DNA of 64,000 nt. Source: Coriobacteriia bacterium. GTDB taxonomy: Bacteria > Actinomycetota > Coriobacteriia > WRKU01 > WQUG01. Made by a program: the position numbers and the translations under genes. Positions within the stretch are counted from its first letter, which is position 1, and every line of letters begins with the position of its first letter. Of the stretch, positions 1 through 8,078 are shown in pieces. The DNA is taken from NCBI GenBank assembly GCA_009779855.1, contig WRBC01000003.1, positions 124,001 to 188,000 on the forward strand, written 5' to 3'. The notes beneath the pieces are model-generated. The model saw only the letters and a program-made list of their open reading frames with translations, was not told the origin of the DNA and ran no database searches.

Positions 1-93
1 GTTGTGATGCTTGTTGGTGTGGCGGGGGCATTAGGTATTGTGGTAATTGCAAAGAAGCGCCGGACTGCAAATGCGGATAACACAGACAAATAG
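1..93 (+). CDS. C-terminal end of a membrane-anchored surface protein (partial, 5' end outside window)
   Basis: Frame 1 is open from the window edge to a TAG at 91-93 and encodes 30 residues. They form a hydrophobic stretch of about 16 residues followed by the basic cluster AKKRR and a short polar tail. This is the usual end of a Gram-positive wall-anchored protein (hydrophobic span plus positive stop-transfer tail). The upstream part, including any sortase motif, is outside the window, so the function cannot be told. It resembles the membrane anchor of the large surface protein at the right end of the window. Confidence 0.5.
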   Translation, partial: VVMLVGVAGALGIVVIAKKRRTANADNTDK

Positions 94-131
94 TCTGTTC
101 ATCTGTGTTGTCCATTTAGTAGTAGTTGCTG

Positions 132-761
132 TTATTCTGAGCGCAGCGCAGTAATTACCTCGCTGCTGGTCATAACCTGACCAAAGAGCTCCATATTCGC
201 CAAGGTTGCATCGTGTGCTGCTTTATTTAATGCAGAACATACATCTGATCCAAAGATTACCTTGTAGTCTCGGTAGTAGGCATCGCGTGCCGTGGACTCA
301 CAGCAGATATTGCTGACGGTACCACAGATAATAAGTGTGTCTACAGGCAAAGCTGAGCAGACATCGTCTTCGCTCGCTCCGCTTGTATTACGTAAAACTA
401 TTTCAAGGTCTGTCTGGTAAAAGGCACTATAGCGGCGCTTACGTAGAACGTAATCGTTTTCAGCGGGCTCAAGCTCATTTACAACTTCAATACCGTCGGT
501 ACCTAGACGCATGCCCCCATCAATTAGGTGTGGAAAGGTAGCTATTTCGAGCGGATTAAAGACAGGGTCAGTCTGATGTACCGTGTAGATAATGGGAATA
601 TCAAGTGCACGACAGGTTTCGATAAGCGTAGCAATGCGGGGTAGTTGATTGCGCGCCTCAGGAACCTCCATGATGGCCCCTTCGCGAACAAAGTCGTTTT
701 GCATGTCAATCACTAACAGTGCACAACGTCCGCGCTCGATATTCCATTTTGTAGCTGCCAT
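132..761 (-). CDS. Cysteine hydrolase, isochorismatase family
   Basis: A 209-residue protein of the isochorismatase-like fold. The catalytic triad is visible: Asp19 in LLVIDMQNDF, Lys108 in LRKRRYSAF, and Cys153 in GTVSNICCESTARDA, which matches the family pattern around the nucleophile. Length is typical of the family. Members hydrolyse amides or related bonds (nicotinamide, ureidoacrylate, N-carbamoyl compounds); nothing here selects a substrate. The start at 761 is preceded on the minus strand by TTAGGAGA. It is transcribed away from the aminotransferase at 928, with a 166-bp shared upstream region. A role in nitrogen or cofactor salvage is inference only. Confidence 0.88.
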   Translation of the reverse strand: MAATKWNIERGRCALLVIDMQNDFVREGAIMEVPEARNQLPRIATLIETCRALDIPIIYTVHQTDPVFNPLEIATFPHLIDGGMRLGTDGIEVVNELEPAENDYVLRKRRYSAFYQTDLEIVLRNTSGASEDDVCSALPVDTLIICGTVSNICCESTARDAYYRDYKVIFGSDVCSALNKAAHDATLANMELFGQVMTSSEVITALRSE

Positions 762-881
762 AATAAACAGTCTCCTAACTGACGATCCTAATCAGAAAAT
801 ACAGGCAACAATCCTAACAGATAATCACTTGTGGTATTTCCAGTCTAGGTTAAGGTTTGATCGGTTTTTGTGTAGTGGGCA

Positions 882-890
882 TGTTACTAT
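882..890 (+). promoter_or_regulatory. Candidate extended -10 promoter of the aminotransferase gene
   Basis: TGtTACTAT matches the TGn-extended -10 form; a start point near 897 would give a leader of about 30 bases to the ATG at 928, which has GAAAGGG before it. No good -35 box is seen. The rest of the 166-bp divergent region shows no clear operator. Confidence 0.4.
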
Positions 891-927
891 ACTTTACTTG
901 AAGGTTTAGCTTAGAAAGGGCACTATA

Positions 928-2091
928 ATGAGAAACCCACTTTCCCAGAAAATCACCAATATGCCACCTTCTGGCATTCGTAAATTCTTTGATGTTGCAG
1001 CTACGATGGAGGATGTTGTTTCGCTCGGTGTGGGGGAGCCTGATTTTGATACACCTTTGAAAGTGCGTGAGGCAGGCATTGAGTCTCTTAGAAAGGGCCA
1101 GACCACCTATACTTCAAACTCTGGCTTGCAAGAATTGCGTGACGAGATTGCAGCCTATATGCAGCGCAGTATCGGCATGTCCTATGACTCAGGTACAGAG
1201 GTGCTAGTCACAGTAGGCGGTAGTGAAGGAATCGACGCAACACTGCGCTGTCTTTTAAATCCAGGGGATGAAGTATTGTTGCCAGAGCCAACCTTTGTCT
1301 CCTATCGTCCCTGCACTATCATGTCTGACGGTGTCCCTATAACGATTCCGCTTAAGAATGAAAATCAATTTAGGTTGACTGCGGCAGAGCTAGAGGCAGC
1401 AATAACACCAAAGTCTAAGGTTCTCATTTTGTCTTTCCCTAATAACCCTACAGGTGCCATCATGACAAAGGAAGATCTGGTACCTATTGCAGAACTTGCT
1501 ATCAAGCACGACCTTATCGTGATTTCTGACGAAATCTATGCAGAGCTTACCTATCAGGGCGAACATGTTTCCATAGCAAGCCTTCCAGGTATGCGCGAAA
1601 GAACCGTGATTATTAACGGTTTCTCAAAAGCCTTTGCAATGACGGGCTGGCGTCTAGGCTGGGTGTGTGGCCCAGAACTTATCGTTGAGCAAATTTTGAA
1701 GCTACACCAATATGCCTTGATGTGTGCTCCGACTACAAGCCAATATGCAGCAATCGTAGCACTACGTGATTGTTCAGACGAGGTTGCAGAAATGCGTGAA
1801 TCCTACAATGAGCGTCGCAAATTTTTACTAAAAGAATTTGACCGACTAGGGATGGAGTGTTTTGAAGCCATGGGTGCATTTTACCTGTTCCCCAGCATTC
1901 AGCGCTTCGGTTTAAGCTCTGATGAATTCGCTACTCGCATCATTCAGGAAGAACGTCTAGCTGTCGTGCCAGGAACAGCCTTTGGGGATTCAGGAGAAGG
2001 TTTCTTGCGCATATCTTATGCTTACTCAATTGAAGATTTGAAGGAAGCTATTGTACGACTAGAGCGTTTTATCAAAAAGCTCGAAGCCTGA
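928..2091 (+). CDS. PLP-dependent aminotransferase, class I/II (aspartate aminotransferase-like)
   Basis: A 387-residue fold-type I PLP enzyme. The Schiff-base lysine is Lys234 in NGFSKAFAMTGWR, the Asp that binds the pyridine nitrogen is Asp201 in ISDEIY, and the carboxylate-binding Arg lies in the late FLRISYA motif. The early GVGEPDFDTP and SFPNNPTGA motifs are typical of the AspC/PatA-like subgroup. It transfers amino groups between an amino acid and a 2-oxo acid in the cytoplasm; the precise pair (aspartate, aromatic or other) cannot be decided from sequence. It stands alone, with a terminator-like hairpin region downstream. Confidence 0.9.
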   Translation: MRNPLSQKITNMPPSGIRKFFDVAATMEDVVSLGVGEPDFDTPLKVREAGIESLRKGQTTYTSNSGLQELRDEIAAYMQRSIGMSYDSGTEVLVTVGGSEGIDATLRCLLNPGDEVLLPEPTFVSYRPCTIMSDGVPITIPLKNENQFRLTAAELEAAITPKSKVLILSFPNNPTGAIMTKEDLVPIAELAIKHDLIVISDEIYAELTYQGEHVSIASLPGMRERTVIINGFSKAFAMTGWRLGWVCGPELIVEQILKLHQYALMCAPTTSQYAAIVALRDCSDEVAEMRESYNERRKFLLKEFDRLGMECFEAMGAFYLFPSIQRFGLSSDEFATRIIQEERLAVVPGTAFGDSGEGFLRISYAYSIEDLKEAIVRLERFIKKLEA

Positions 2092-2096
2092 TAGTT

Positions 2097-2132
2097 CTTA
2101 CTAGTGCCCTGCATAGATAGAGCACTAGTAAG
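2097..2132 (+). repeat. 11-bp perfect inverted repeat after the aminotransferase gene
   Basis: CTTACTAGTGC at 2097-2107 is the exact reverse complement of 2122-2132, with a 14-base loop. No T-run follows, so it may be an mRNA-stabilising hairpin or a weak bidirectional terminator rather than a classical terminator. Confidence 0.5.
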
Positions 2133-2156
2133 CATTCACACATAGTTATTTGTTCA

Positions 2157-2184
2157 AATGCCAGGTTCACGCCTGGCATTTTCT
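2157..2184 (+). terminator. Rho-independent terminator
   Basis: AATGCCAGG (2157-2165), loop TTCACG and CCTGGCATT (2172-2180) form a perfect 9-bp stem followed by TTCT. It lies 66 bases after the aminotransferase stop and upstream of the DegV promoter. Confidence 0.7.
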
Positions 2185-2197
2185 ATAAAGCCTCCTC

Positions 2198-2278
2198 TTG
2201 ACTTATCTTTCTTGTCATGTGTTAGTATGGTTCAAATATTTTAGTTAAATAATTTTAACTAAAATATTTGAACCATAC
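2198..2278 (+). promoter_or_regulatory. Promoter with a 25-bp perfect palindrome (operator) before the DegV gene
   Basis: TTGACT at 2198-2203 and TTAGTA at 2222-2227 make a plausible -35/-10 pair. Bases 2225-2249 are the exact reverse complement of 2254-2278, with a 4-base centre TAAT. The left arm begins GTATGGTTCAAA. The palindrome starts in the -10 and ends 19 bases before the ATG at 2298, so a bound protein would block initiation. The arms are AT-rich and lack a T-run that would favour a terminator. The regulator is unknown. Confidence 0.6.
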
Positions 2279-2297
2279 AGATAGGGAAGGAATATAC

Positions 2298-3179
2298 ATG
2301 TTTCAGTTGGTTTCAGATGGCGGATGTGAATTCACAAATGAAGAAGCGCAGCTTCATAAGGTGGACGTTGTCCCCTTCTATGTAAGCTTTGATGAGAAGA
2401 CTTATCTTAAAGAAAGCATAGATATTGCAAAGGATGAGTATTTTAGACGTATGCAAGAGGACAAGGAACTCTTTCCAAAAACCTCACAACCCAACCCTCA
2501 GGACTATGTGGATGCTTATAGGCCACATCTAGAGGCTGGGAAAGACATCCTCTCATTGACAATCTCTTCTAAATTGAGCGGTACCCACAACAGTGCAACT
2601 CTGGCTGCTGAGATGCTTAAGGAAGAATTTCCCGACAGAGCAATAGTCGTGATTGATACATTAAACAGTGCCCTGGGACAAAATCTTATTTTGCGCGAAG
2701 TGGTCAAGATGCGTGATGCTGGGTACTCTTTACAGGAAACAGCTGAGGTCACAGCAAAGGTTCTGCGCACCACAAAAATTTACTTCACCCTTGACACACT
2801 AGAGTATCTAAAGAAGGGTGGCAGAGTAGGACCCACAACGGCACTTGTTGGTGGCATTCTTGGGTTGCGTCCTGTTTTGCACTTGGTCGACGGGGAAGTT
2901 GAGCAGCTTGAAAGCGTGCGCGGAAGAAAGAAAGTAATGCAATTGATGGAAGAAGGTATTGCAAAAGCAGTAAAGGACGACAAAGAGAATATCAATCTTT
3001 GCGTTGGGCATATCTTAAGTGAAGAGGATGGACTGTCTCTTAAAGCCAGCCTAGAAAAGTCAATTGGTACAGAGATTACTACTCCTCTAACGGAGGTTGG
3101 CGCGACTATTGGCACACATACAGGACCAGGGGCTCTTGCGGTTGCCTACTGTATGAAGTATGAAACCTTTGTGAGTTAG
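2298..3179 (+). CDS. DegV family fatty-acid-binding protein
   Basis: A 293-residue DegV-family protein. Family landmarks are visible in order: the N-terminal VSDGG segment, TSQPNPQDY, the SSKLSGTHNSA loop and KKGGRVG. DegV/FakB proteins bind one fatty acid in the cytoplasm and present it to partner enzymes such as the kinase FakA. I chose ATG 2298 because AGGGAAGGA lies 7 bases upstream; an in-frame TTG at 2268 sits inside the palindromic operator and has no ribosome binding site. No fakA is present in the window. The genes that follow suggest a lipid or acyl-chain role, which is inference. Confidence 0.9.
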   Translation: MFQLVSDGGCEFTNEEAQLHKVDVVPFYVSFDEKTYLKESIDIAKDEYFRRMQEDKELFPKTSQPNPQDYVDAYRPHLEAGKDILSLTISSKLSGTHNSATLAAEMLKEEFPDRAIVVIDTLNSALGQNLILREVVKMRDAGYSLQETAEVTAKVLRTTKIYFTLDTLEYLKKGGRVGPTTALVGGILGLRPVLHLVDGEVEQLESVRGRKKVMQLMEEGIAKAVKDDKENINLCVGHILSEEDGLSLKASLEKSIGTEITTPLTEVGATIGTHTGPGALAVAYCMKYETFVS

Positions 3180-3185
3180 GTTGGG

Positions 3186-3830
3186 GTGGCAGTAGTGAAT
3201 AATTGGTTCATATTGGCTCAGGCCTTAGGTTTGATTACGATACTTTTTGAATTCGCCTCGTATCAGATTAAGGACAAGCCAAAATATTTTCTTGCTCAGG
3301 GCGCGGGAAGTCTTTTTTGGACGGCGATGTTTTTTGCTATGGGAATGGCATCGGGCATGGATACCATGGCCTCCCTTATTGTCGCTGCTATATACAGCAT
3401 GGTTCGTAATCTAGTTTTCTGGAGGATCTTTGCCCAAAATACACCACGAAGTAAAGAATTCGGACTTAACTTCTTACTGGCCATGATAGTTGTAGCGCTT
3501 ATCGCTGGCTTTTTCTCAATCATGAACGCACCAGAACAGGTTAGATGGCTGCATATAATCGGAATGATAACGGCCTTAAGTTTCGTCATTGGTCAGTATT
3601 TGCCAGGGGTTCATGCTGTTCGCATCACGGTTGTTTTCTATGCAATCGCCGCAATGCTTTTGCAGACACCGCTCAATATTCTCTATGGTGATTTTCGTTG
3701 GAACATTATGGGCATCTTAATCGAAGTAGCAAAGATTGCATCAGTAGCAGTGTTTTATGCGCGCTTTTCAAAGGATGCCGATGATCCTGTACTTACTTTT
3801 GCAAAACCACAACTTGAAGCTCAGAAATAG
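3186..3830 (+). CDS. YgjV-like inner membrane protein
   Basis: A 214-residue, very hydrophobic protein with about six to seven membrane segments, resembling the Imp-YgjV family: an early FEFASYQIKDK segment followed by the LFW and MASLIVAAIYS helices. The family has no established function. The first start, GTG 3186, is 6 bases after the degV stop and a second GTG lies at 3195; both have only a weak G-rich Shine-Dalgarno, so the exact start is uncertain. Close spacing suggests co-transcription with degV. Confidence 0.65.
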   Translation: MAVVNNWFILAQALGLITILFEFASYQIKDKPKYFLAQGAGSLFWTAMFFAMGMASGMDTMASLIVAAIYSMVRNLVFWRIFAQNTPRSKEFGLNFLLAMIVVALIAGFFSIMNAPEQVRWLHIIGMITALSFVIGQYLPGVHAVRITVVFYAIAAMLLQTPLNILYGDFRWNIMGILIEVAKIASVAVFYARFSKDADDPVLTFAKPQLEAQK

Positions 3831-3877
3831 TGAAGCTTAAAAGTGGCGATACAAAGATACCCCAGAAAGGACTTTAT

Positions 3878-4618
3878 ATGCTACAAGGAAAAACAGCGCT
3901 TATTACTGGTGCCGCAACAGGTATTGGACGTGCTATTGCACTTGATATGGCACGTAGCGGAGCAAACATTGCGCTCAATCACTTTAATACTCCTAAGGAT
4001 GCAAAAGAGGCTTACGAGCTTATTATTGCAGAGGGTGTCCGCTGTAAAGTGTATGACTGCGACGTGGCAGACTACCATGCTACAGAACAGATGGTAGCAG
4101 GCACAATTGAGGACTTCGGTAGGATCGATATTCTAGTCAACAACGCTGGCATTGTTCGCGATAACCTTATGCTACGTATGAGCGAACAAGACTTTGATGA
4201 GGTAATAAAGGTTAATCTCAAAGGTCCTTTCAATTTGACGAAGCATCTTTATAGGCGCTTTATGAAGAATCGCTCGGGTTCTATTATCAACCTGGCCAGT
4301 GTCTGTGGTCTCAACGGCTGGGAACGGCAGGCAAACTATGCTGCGACGAAAGGCGGACTCATTTCGCTAACAAAGACAACAGCCAAAGAACTTGCTGGTC
4401 GGGGTATAACGTGTAACGCTATTTGCCCGGGCTTCATTGCGACAGACATGACCGCAGACCTTAAGGGCGAAAGCCGTAATGAATTCGAGGCAGGCATTCC
4501 CATGCGCCGGTTAGGAAGTCCTGAAGATGTGTCAATGCTTGCAGTATTTCTTGCAAGTGATGGCGCGCGTTACATCACGGGTGAAACCATTAGAGTTGAT
4601 GGAGGGCTGTGCATCTAA
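3878..4618 (+). CDS. fabG: 3-oxoacyl-[ACP] reductase-like short-chain dehydrogenase (FabG family)
   Basis: A 246-residue classical SDR. It has the cofactor motif TGAATGIG (residues 10-17), NNAG at 88-91, and the catalytic Ser141, Tyr154, Lys158 with the Ser-to-Tyr spacing of 13 seen in FabG. The end RYITGETIRVDGG is typical of FabG. It would reduce 3-oxoacyl-ACP or -CoA with NAD(P)H. ATG 3878 is preferred because AGAAAGGA precedes it; an upstream GTG at 3830 overlaps the previous stop and has no ribosome binding site. The stop overlaps the next start (TAATG). Neighbouring dehydratase-like genes and acpP fit an acyl-chain reduction role, but a different alcohol substrate is possible. Confidence 0.85.
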   Translation: MLQGKTALITGAATGIGRAIALDMARSGANIALNHFNTPKDAKEAYELIIAEGVRCKVYDCDVADYHATEQMVAGTIEDFGRIDILVNNAGIVRDNLMLRMSEQDFDEVIKVNLKGPFNLTKHLYRRFMKNRSGSIINLASVCGLNGWERQANYAATKGGLISLTKTTAKELAGRGITCNAICPGFIATDMTADLKGESRNEFEAGIPMRRLGSPEDVSMLAVFLASDGARYITGETIRVDGGLCI

Positions 4619-5565
4619 TGAAAAGTACTCTAACGATTGGTATTCCCAGGGCGCTGCTCTACTATACCTATGCAGATCTGTGGCTCAACTTCTTCAAAAA
4701 CATTGGCGTCCAGACCGTCCTCAGTCCGGAAACCAATAAGGAAATTGCAAAGGTGGGTATTAATAATTCCATTGATGAAGCTTGTTATTCTTCAAAGATA
4801 TTCATTGGACATGTCGAGTATTTGCTTGATAAGTGTGACATGGTATTCATTCCGCGCATTGAGAATTCAGGTATTCGAGAAGAATACTGTACGCGTATTT
4901 TTGGGCTCTATGATCTTGCGGTCAACACCTTTCCGCAGGCAAAAATCCTTCATGCAGAAGTCAACTACCTTTACCGAAAAAGGGAAATTGATGCATTCAT
5001 ACAGATTGGCGAGCAGCTGGGCGTAAGCACAGAAGAAAGTACTCTAGCCTATCAACAGGCTGCAGATCTTGCGCAGGCAATCCAGGAGGAGAGGATTCTT
5101 CAACAGGAAAAAATGCTTGCCAGCGCAGAAAATGCAGAGGACTTCAAAATACTCATGGTTGCGCACAATTACAACAGCTTTGATGCTGTCATTGGGAAAG
5201 ACATCATTTCGTATTTTGAAGAAAACAATATTAAGGTTGCTTTTGCTGACTACATTAAGACGAAGGAAGCAAAATTAAAGGCTAAAAAAGCCTATAGTAG
5301 CAGAATCAATTGGCGCGTCAGCCTTGAGATGATTGGTGGTATCCAAAAGTACAAGGATTACGTTGATGGGCTTGTGTTGATCTCAACCTTTCCCTGTGGA
5401 CCAGACTCACTTTTCAGTGAGTTCATAATTCGAACTGTCAAGGATAAACCCATTCTTTCCCTGGTTCTTGATGAGCATGACGCAGGGGCAGGAGTTCAGA
5501 CGCGCCTTGAAAGCTTTATTGACATTATTACAGCCGCTAAGACTGTAGAGGAGGCTCAATTGTGA
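4618..5565 (+). CDS. DUF2229 / 2-hydroxyacyl-CoA dehydratase-like protein, N-terminal-half homologue
   Basis: A 315-residue protein beginning with the TIGIPRALLYY segment typical of the DUF2229 region of large activase-related proteins. Cys56 (EACYSSK), Cys73 (DKCDMVFIPR), Cys91 (EYCTR) and the late FPCGPDS are spaced as possible iron-sulfur ligands. It ends with a DEHDAGAGVQTRLESF motif, the counterpart of which recurs at the end of the next gene (DTETGEAGVHTRLEAF), so the two proteins are related. ATG 4618 overlaps the fabG stop; GTG 4609 is an alternative. Probable Fe-S protein activated by the product at 6773; the substrate is unknown. Confidence 0.75.
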   Translation: MKSTLTIGIPRALLYYTYADLWLNFFKNIGVQTVLSPETNKEIAKVGINNSIDEACYSSKIFIGHVEYLLDKCDMVFIPRIENSGIREEYCTRIFGLYDLAVNTFPQAKILHAEVNYLYRKREIDAFIQIGEQLGVSTEESTLAYQQAADLAQAIQEERILQQEKMLASAENAEDFKILMVAHNYNSFDAVIGKDIISYFEENNIKVAFADYIKTKEAKLKAKKAYSSRINWRVSLEMIGGIQKYKDYVDGLVLISTFPCGPDSLFSEFIIRTVKDKPILSLVLDEHDAGAGVQTRLESFIDIITAAKTVEEAQL

Positions 5566-6773
5566 CAACCGCAAACCAAGCAGCAACTGGACAGACTGCT
5601 GTTTCGACCGCAGTCAAAACACTAGCATTAAACCCTGAAAAGATTGCCGTTACTCCAACCATTGGTGACTACCATATTTTGGGCGACATCCTTATGGAGA
5701 GGTGCCTTGGGTATACAACCATGCCCTGTCCGCCTATGACGAAGCGCACCCTTGAACTGGGGGCAAAAAATAGTCCTGATATGATCTGCACGCCCTTCAA
5801 GATCACCTTGGGTAATCAGATTGAAGCAGCAGAGCAGGGTGCCAATGTCTTCATCATGCCTGGTGCGGGTTGCAGGCTGGGCTTTTATGACATTCTTCAA
5901 CGTCAGGTTCTTAAAGATTTAGGCTTTAAGGTTGAACTAATCTCGCTTTTTGATTACGTGCCAACAGCTAAAAGACTTTTTCAGACATTGAGCAGTATTA
6001 ATCCAGATTTAACTCAAGAGCACTTTGATAGGGTCTTCGCAACCGTTGTGCAAATTACTCTCGAAATGGATAAACTTGCAGATTTCATGCGTCGCAACAG
6101 AGCTTTCGAGATCACAAAGGGTGACTTTCAGCGTGCCTATCAAGACTATCTTCAAGAGGTTATCGATGCTTCTTGCGCTGATGCTGCAGCAGACGTAGGC
6201 ATAAAGTACGATAAGATTCTTAAGGCGATTCCTCTCGATAAACCGAGAAGACCTATACGTATTGGTATCTTGGGTGAGATATATGTTGTCGTAGAGCCCT
6301 TTTCAAACTGCCATATGGAAGACTGGCTTACAGAACACAAGGTCGAAATCGACCGGCCCTTTGACTTGACTCGCATGGCAATGGCCATCAATTCTGTCCC
6401 AGAGCTCATTGAGAAGAGTGGGGGTTATGTTGACTACAATCTTGGTAGTACGGCAAACGAGGTTATTGCTCAAGCTCATAGCATGATGCAGGATGGCATC
6501 GATGGCATTATCCATGTGAAGCCTGCATCCTGTTCTCCCGAGATTACTGCCATGACTATCTTGCAAAATATGTCTCGTGACTTTGGCGTTCCTGTTATGT
6601 ACTTAACCTTCGACACCGAAACAGGTGAAGCTGGTGTCCACACTCGCCTTGAAGCTTTTCTAGATATGATTACCATGAAGCGGCAGGACGATAGCGTAAG
6701 CGAAGTTGTCAACCAGGCAGTCGCAGAGGGTAATCAGGCAGGCATTAATCAGAAAAAAGGAGAAGGCTACTAA
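5562..6773 (+). CDS. 2-hydroxyacyl-CoA dehydratase D-component-like protein (DUF2229 partner)
   Basis: A 403-residue protein. Cysteines at 48, 56, 76, 104, 250 (EPFSNCHMEDW) and 324 (VKPASCSPE) lie in blocks like those of HgdB/DUF2229 proteins, where they hold [4Fe-4S] or double-cubane clusters. The stretch GDYHILGDILMERCLG is characteristic. In many Firmicutes the same parts are joined with the activase in one polypeptide of about 1400 residues; here they are three genes. The GTG start overlaps the previous TGA (GTGA) and has GGAGG upstream, so translation is coupled. It may perform a low-potential reduction or radical dehydration. Confidence 0.75.
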   Translation: MTTANQAATGQTAVSTAVKTLALNPEKIAVTPTIGDYHILGDILMERCLGYTTMPCPPMTKRTLELGAKNSPDMICTPFKITLGNQIEAAEQGANVFIMPGAGCRLGFYDILQRQVLKDLGFKVELISLFDYVPTAKRLFQTLSSINPDLTQEHFDRVFATVVQITLEMDKLADFMRRNRAFEITKGDFQRAYQDYLQEVIDASCADAAADVGIKYDKILKAIPLDKPRRPIRIGILGEIYVVVEPFSNCHMEDWLTEHKVEIDRPFDLTRMAMAINSVPELIEKSGGYVDYNLGSTANEVIAQAHSMMQDGIDGIIHVKPASCSPEITAMTILQNMSRDFGVPVMYLTFDTETGEAGVHTRLEAFLDMITMKRQDDSVSEVVNQAVAEGNQAGINQKKGEGY

Positions 6774-7735
6774 TGAAAAAAGCGTATCTAGGCGTCGATA
6801 TTGGCTCAATTTCTACAAAGGGTGTCGTCATTGATGAGGGCAGTAACGTTCTGGCATCTAGTTATCTGTGGACTCAGGGAAATCCAATTCAGGCAGTGAA
6901 AAATGTAGTGGCGGAGCTCAAAGAGAGTCTTCCTGATGAGTGCGTCATTGTTAACTCGGGGACGACAGGATCTGCTCGTAAGCTTATTGGACTTATCTTG
7001 GGTTCAGGTGTTGTTAAAAATGAGATTACTGCGCATGCTGTTGGAACCCTGTCTGTGGTACCTGAAGCAAGCACTATCCTAGAAATTGGTGGACAAGACT
7101 CAAAAATTATTCTCATCAATAACGGAGTTGTCATGGACTATGCCATGAATACCATTTGTGCAGCAGGAACAGGTTCGTTTCTTAGCAGTCAGGCAAAGCG
7201 CCTTGACCTTGAACTTGAAGATTTTGCTGAACTTGCACTAAGTAGTCAGAACCCTGCAAAAATTGCGGCGCGTTGCACGGTATTTGCAGAAAGTGATCTA
7301 GTGCATAAAGCTCAAATTGGGCACAGTAAAGCAGATATTGTCGCGGGTCTTTGCCGCGCGGTTGTCTTGAATTATCTTAATAACGTGGGCAAGGGGAAGC
7401 AGATTAAAGGCCCAGTTGTCTTTCAGGGCGGTGTTAGCAAAAATGCAGCTGTAGTAAAAGAATTCGAAAATGAGCTAGGTCTGCCCGTTTATGTTGACCC
7501 AAATGGACATCTCATGGGTGCCTTAGGGGTAGCAGTTCTTTGCAAGAATGCGCAGGAAGAATTATTTTTCGACTTCAATATCACTAACTTAGACTTTGAG
7601 ACACGCGGAGTCGAATGTGAAGGCTGCCCTAATCACTGCGAAATGATTTGTGTCTACAGAGAAGAAATATTGCTCGATGCCTGGGGTAATAAGTGCGACA
7701 CTGGCATGACTCTTGTTTCAAATCAGGCAGCTTAG
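6773..7735 (+). CDS. BadF/BadG/HgdC-type CoA-substrate enzyme activase (ASKHA ATPase)
   Basis: A 320-residue activator. GVDIGSISTKG (residues 7-17) is the phosphate-1 loop, EIGGQDSK (104-111) the second nucleotide motif, and Cys129 (TICAAGTGSF) and Cys168 (AARCTVFAESDL) match the two cysteines per subunit that bridge the homodimer with one [4Fe-4S] cluster. HgdC-type proteins couple ATP hydrolysis to injection of a low-potential electron into a dehydratase. A C-terminal extension carries Cys282, 285, 289, 293 and 308, which could bind a further cluster. TAATG overlap with the previous gene and a strong AAAAAAGGAG support an operon. Confidence 0.88.
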   Translation: MKKAYLGVDIGSISTKGVVIDEGSNVLASSYLWTQGNPIQAVKNVVAELKESLPDECVIVNSGTTGSARKLIGLILGSGVVKNEITAHAVGTLSVVPEASTILEIGGQDSKIILINNGVVMDYAMNTICAAGTGSFLSSQAKRLDLELEDFAELALSSQNPAKIAARCTVFAESDLVHKAQIGHSKADIVAGLCRAVVLNYLNNVGKGKQIKGPVVFQGGVSKNAAVVKEFENELGLPVYVDPNGHLMGALGVAVLCKNAQEELFFDFNITNLDFETRGVECEGCPNHCEMICVYREEILLDAWGNKCDTGMTLVSNQAA

Positions 7736-7762
7736 GTGGTAGTAAGCTGGCCCATAACGGGC

Positions 7763-7768
7763 TATAAT
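7763..7768 (+). promoter_or_regulatory. Candidate -10 box before acpP
   Basis: A perfect TATAAT lies 38 bases before the acpP start, just after a small GCCC/GGGC hairpin (7750-7762). No clear -35 box is visible. It could give acpP its own promoter in addition to read-through from the activase gene. Confidence 0.4.
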
Positions 7769-7805
7769 ATCAAGTGCAAAAACTAATCTCGCAAGGAGGA
7801 TTTTT

Positions 7806-8045
7806 ATGGATCGTAATGAAGTGATTGGCCGTATAAAAGAGGTCGTTGTAGAGCAGTTAGGTGCAAATGAAGAGGCTGTTGTCGAGACAGCTACATTCAT
7901 TGAGGATCTAGGGGCAGATTCGCTTGACCTTGTTGAAATCGTTATGGCCTTCGAGGATGAATTTGAGACAAGTATCCCAGATACTGCTCTTGAGAAAATC
8001 AAGACGGTAGGCGATGCTGCCGATTTCATCCTTTCAAATGCTTAG
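7806..8045 (+). CDS. acpP: Acyl carrier protein
   Basis: A 79-residue acidic protein with the phosphopantetheine attachment motif GADSLDLVE (Ser39) followed by the recognition helix IVMAFEDEF. It carries growing acyl chains as thioesters for fatty acid synthesis in the cytoplasm. AAGGAGG directly upstream is a strong ribosome binding site. The position just after the dehydratase/activase genes and before rnc partly resembles the widespread acpP-rnc pair. It is not clear whether this is the housekeeping ACP or one dedicated to the upstream enzymes. Confidence 0.95.
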   Translation: MDRNEVIGRIKEVVVEQLGANEEAVVETATFIEDLGADSLDLVEIVMAFEDEFETSIPDTALEKIKTVGDAADFILSNA

Positions 8046-8078
8046 CTAAGCAAAAAGCTAGGATCGTACATCGTTAAC

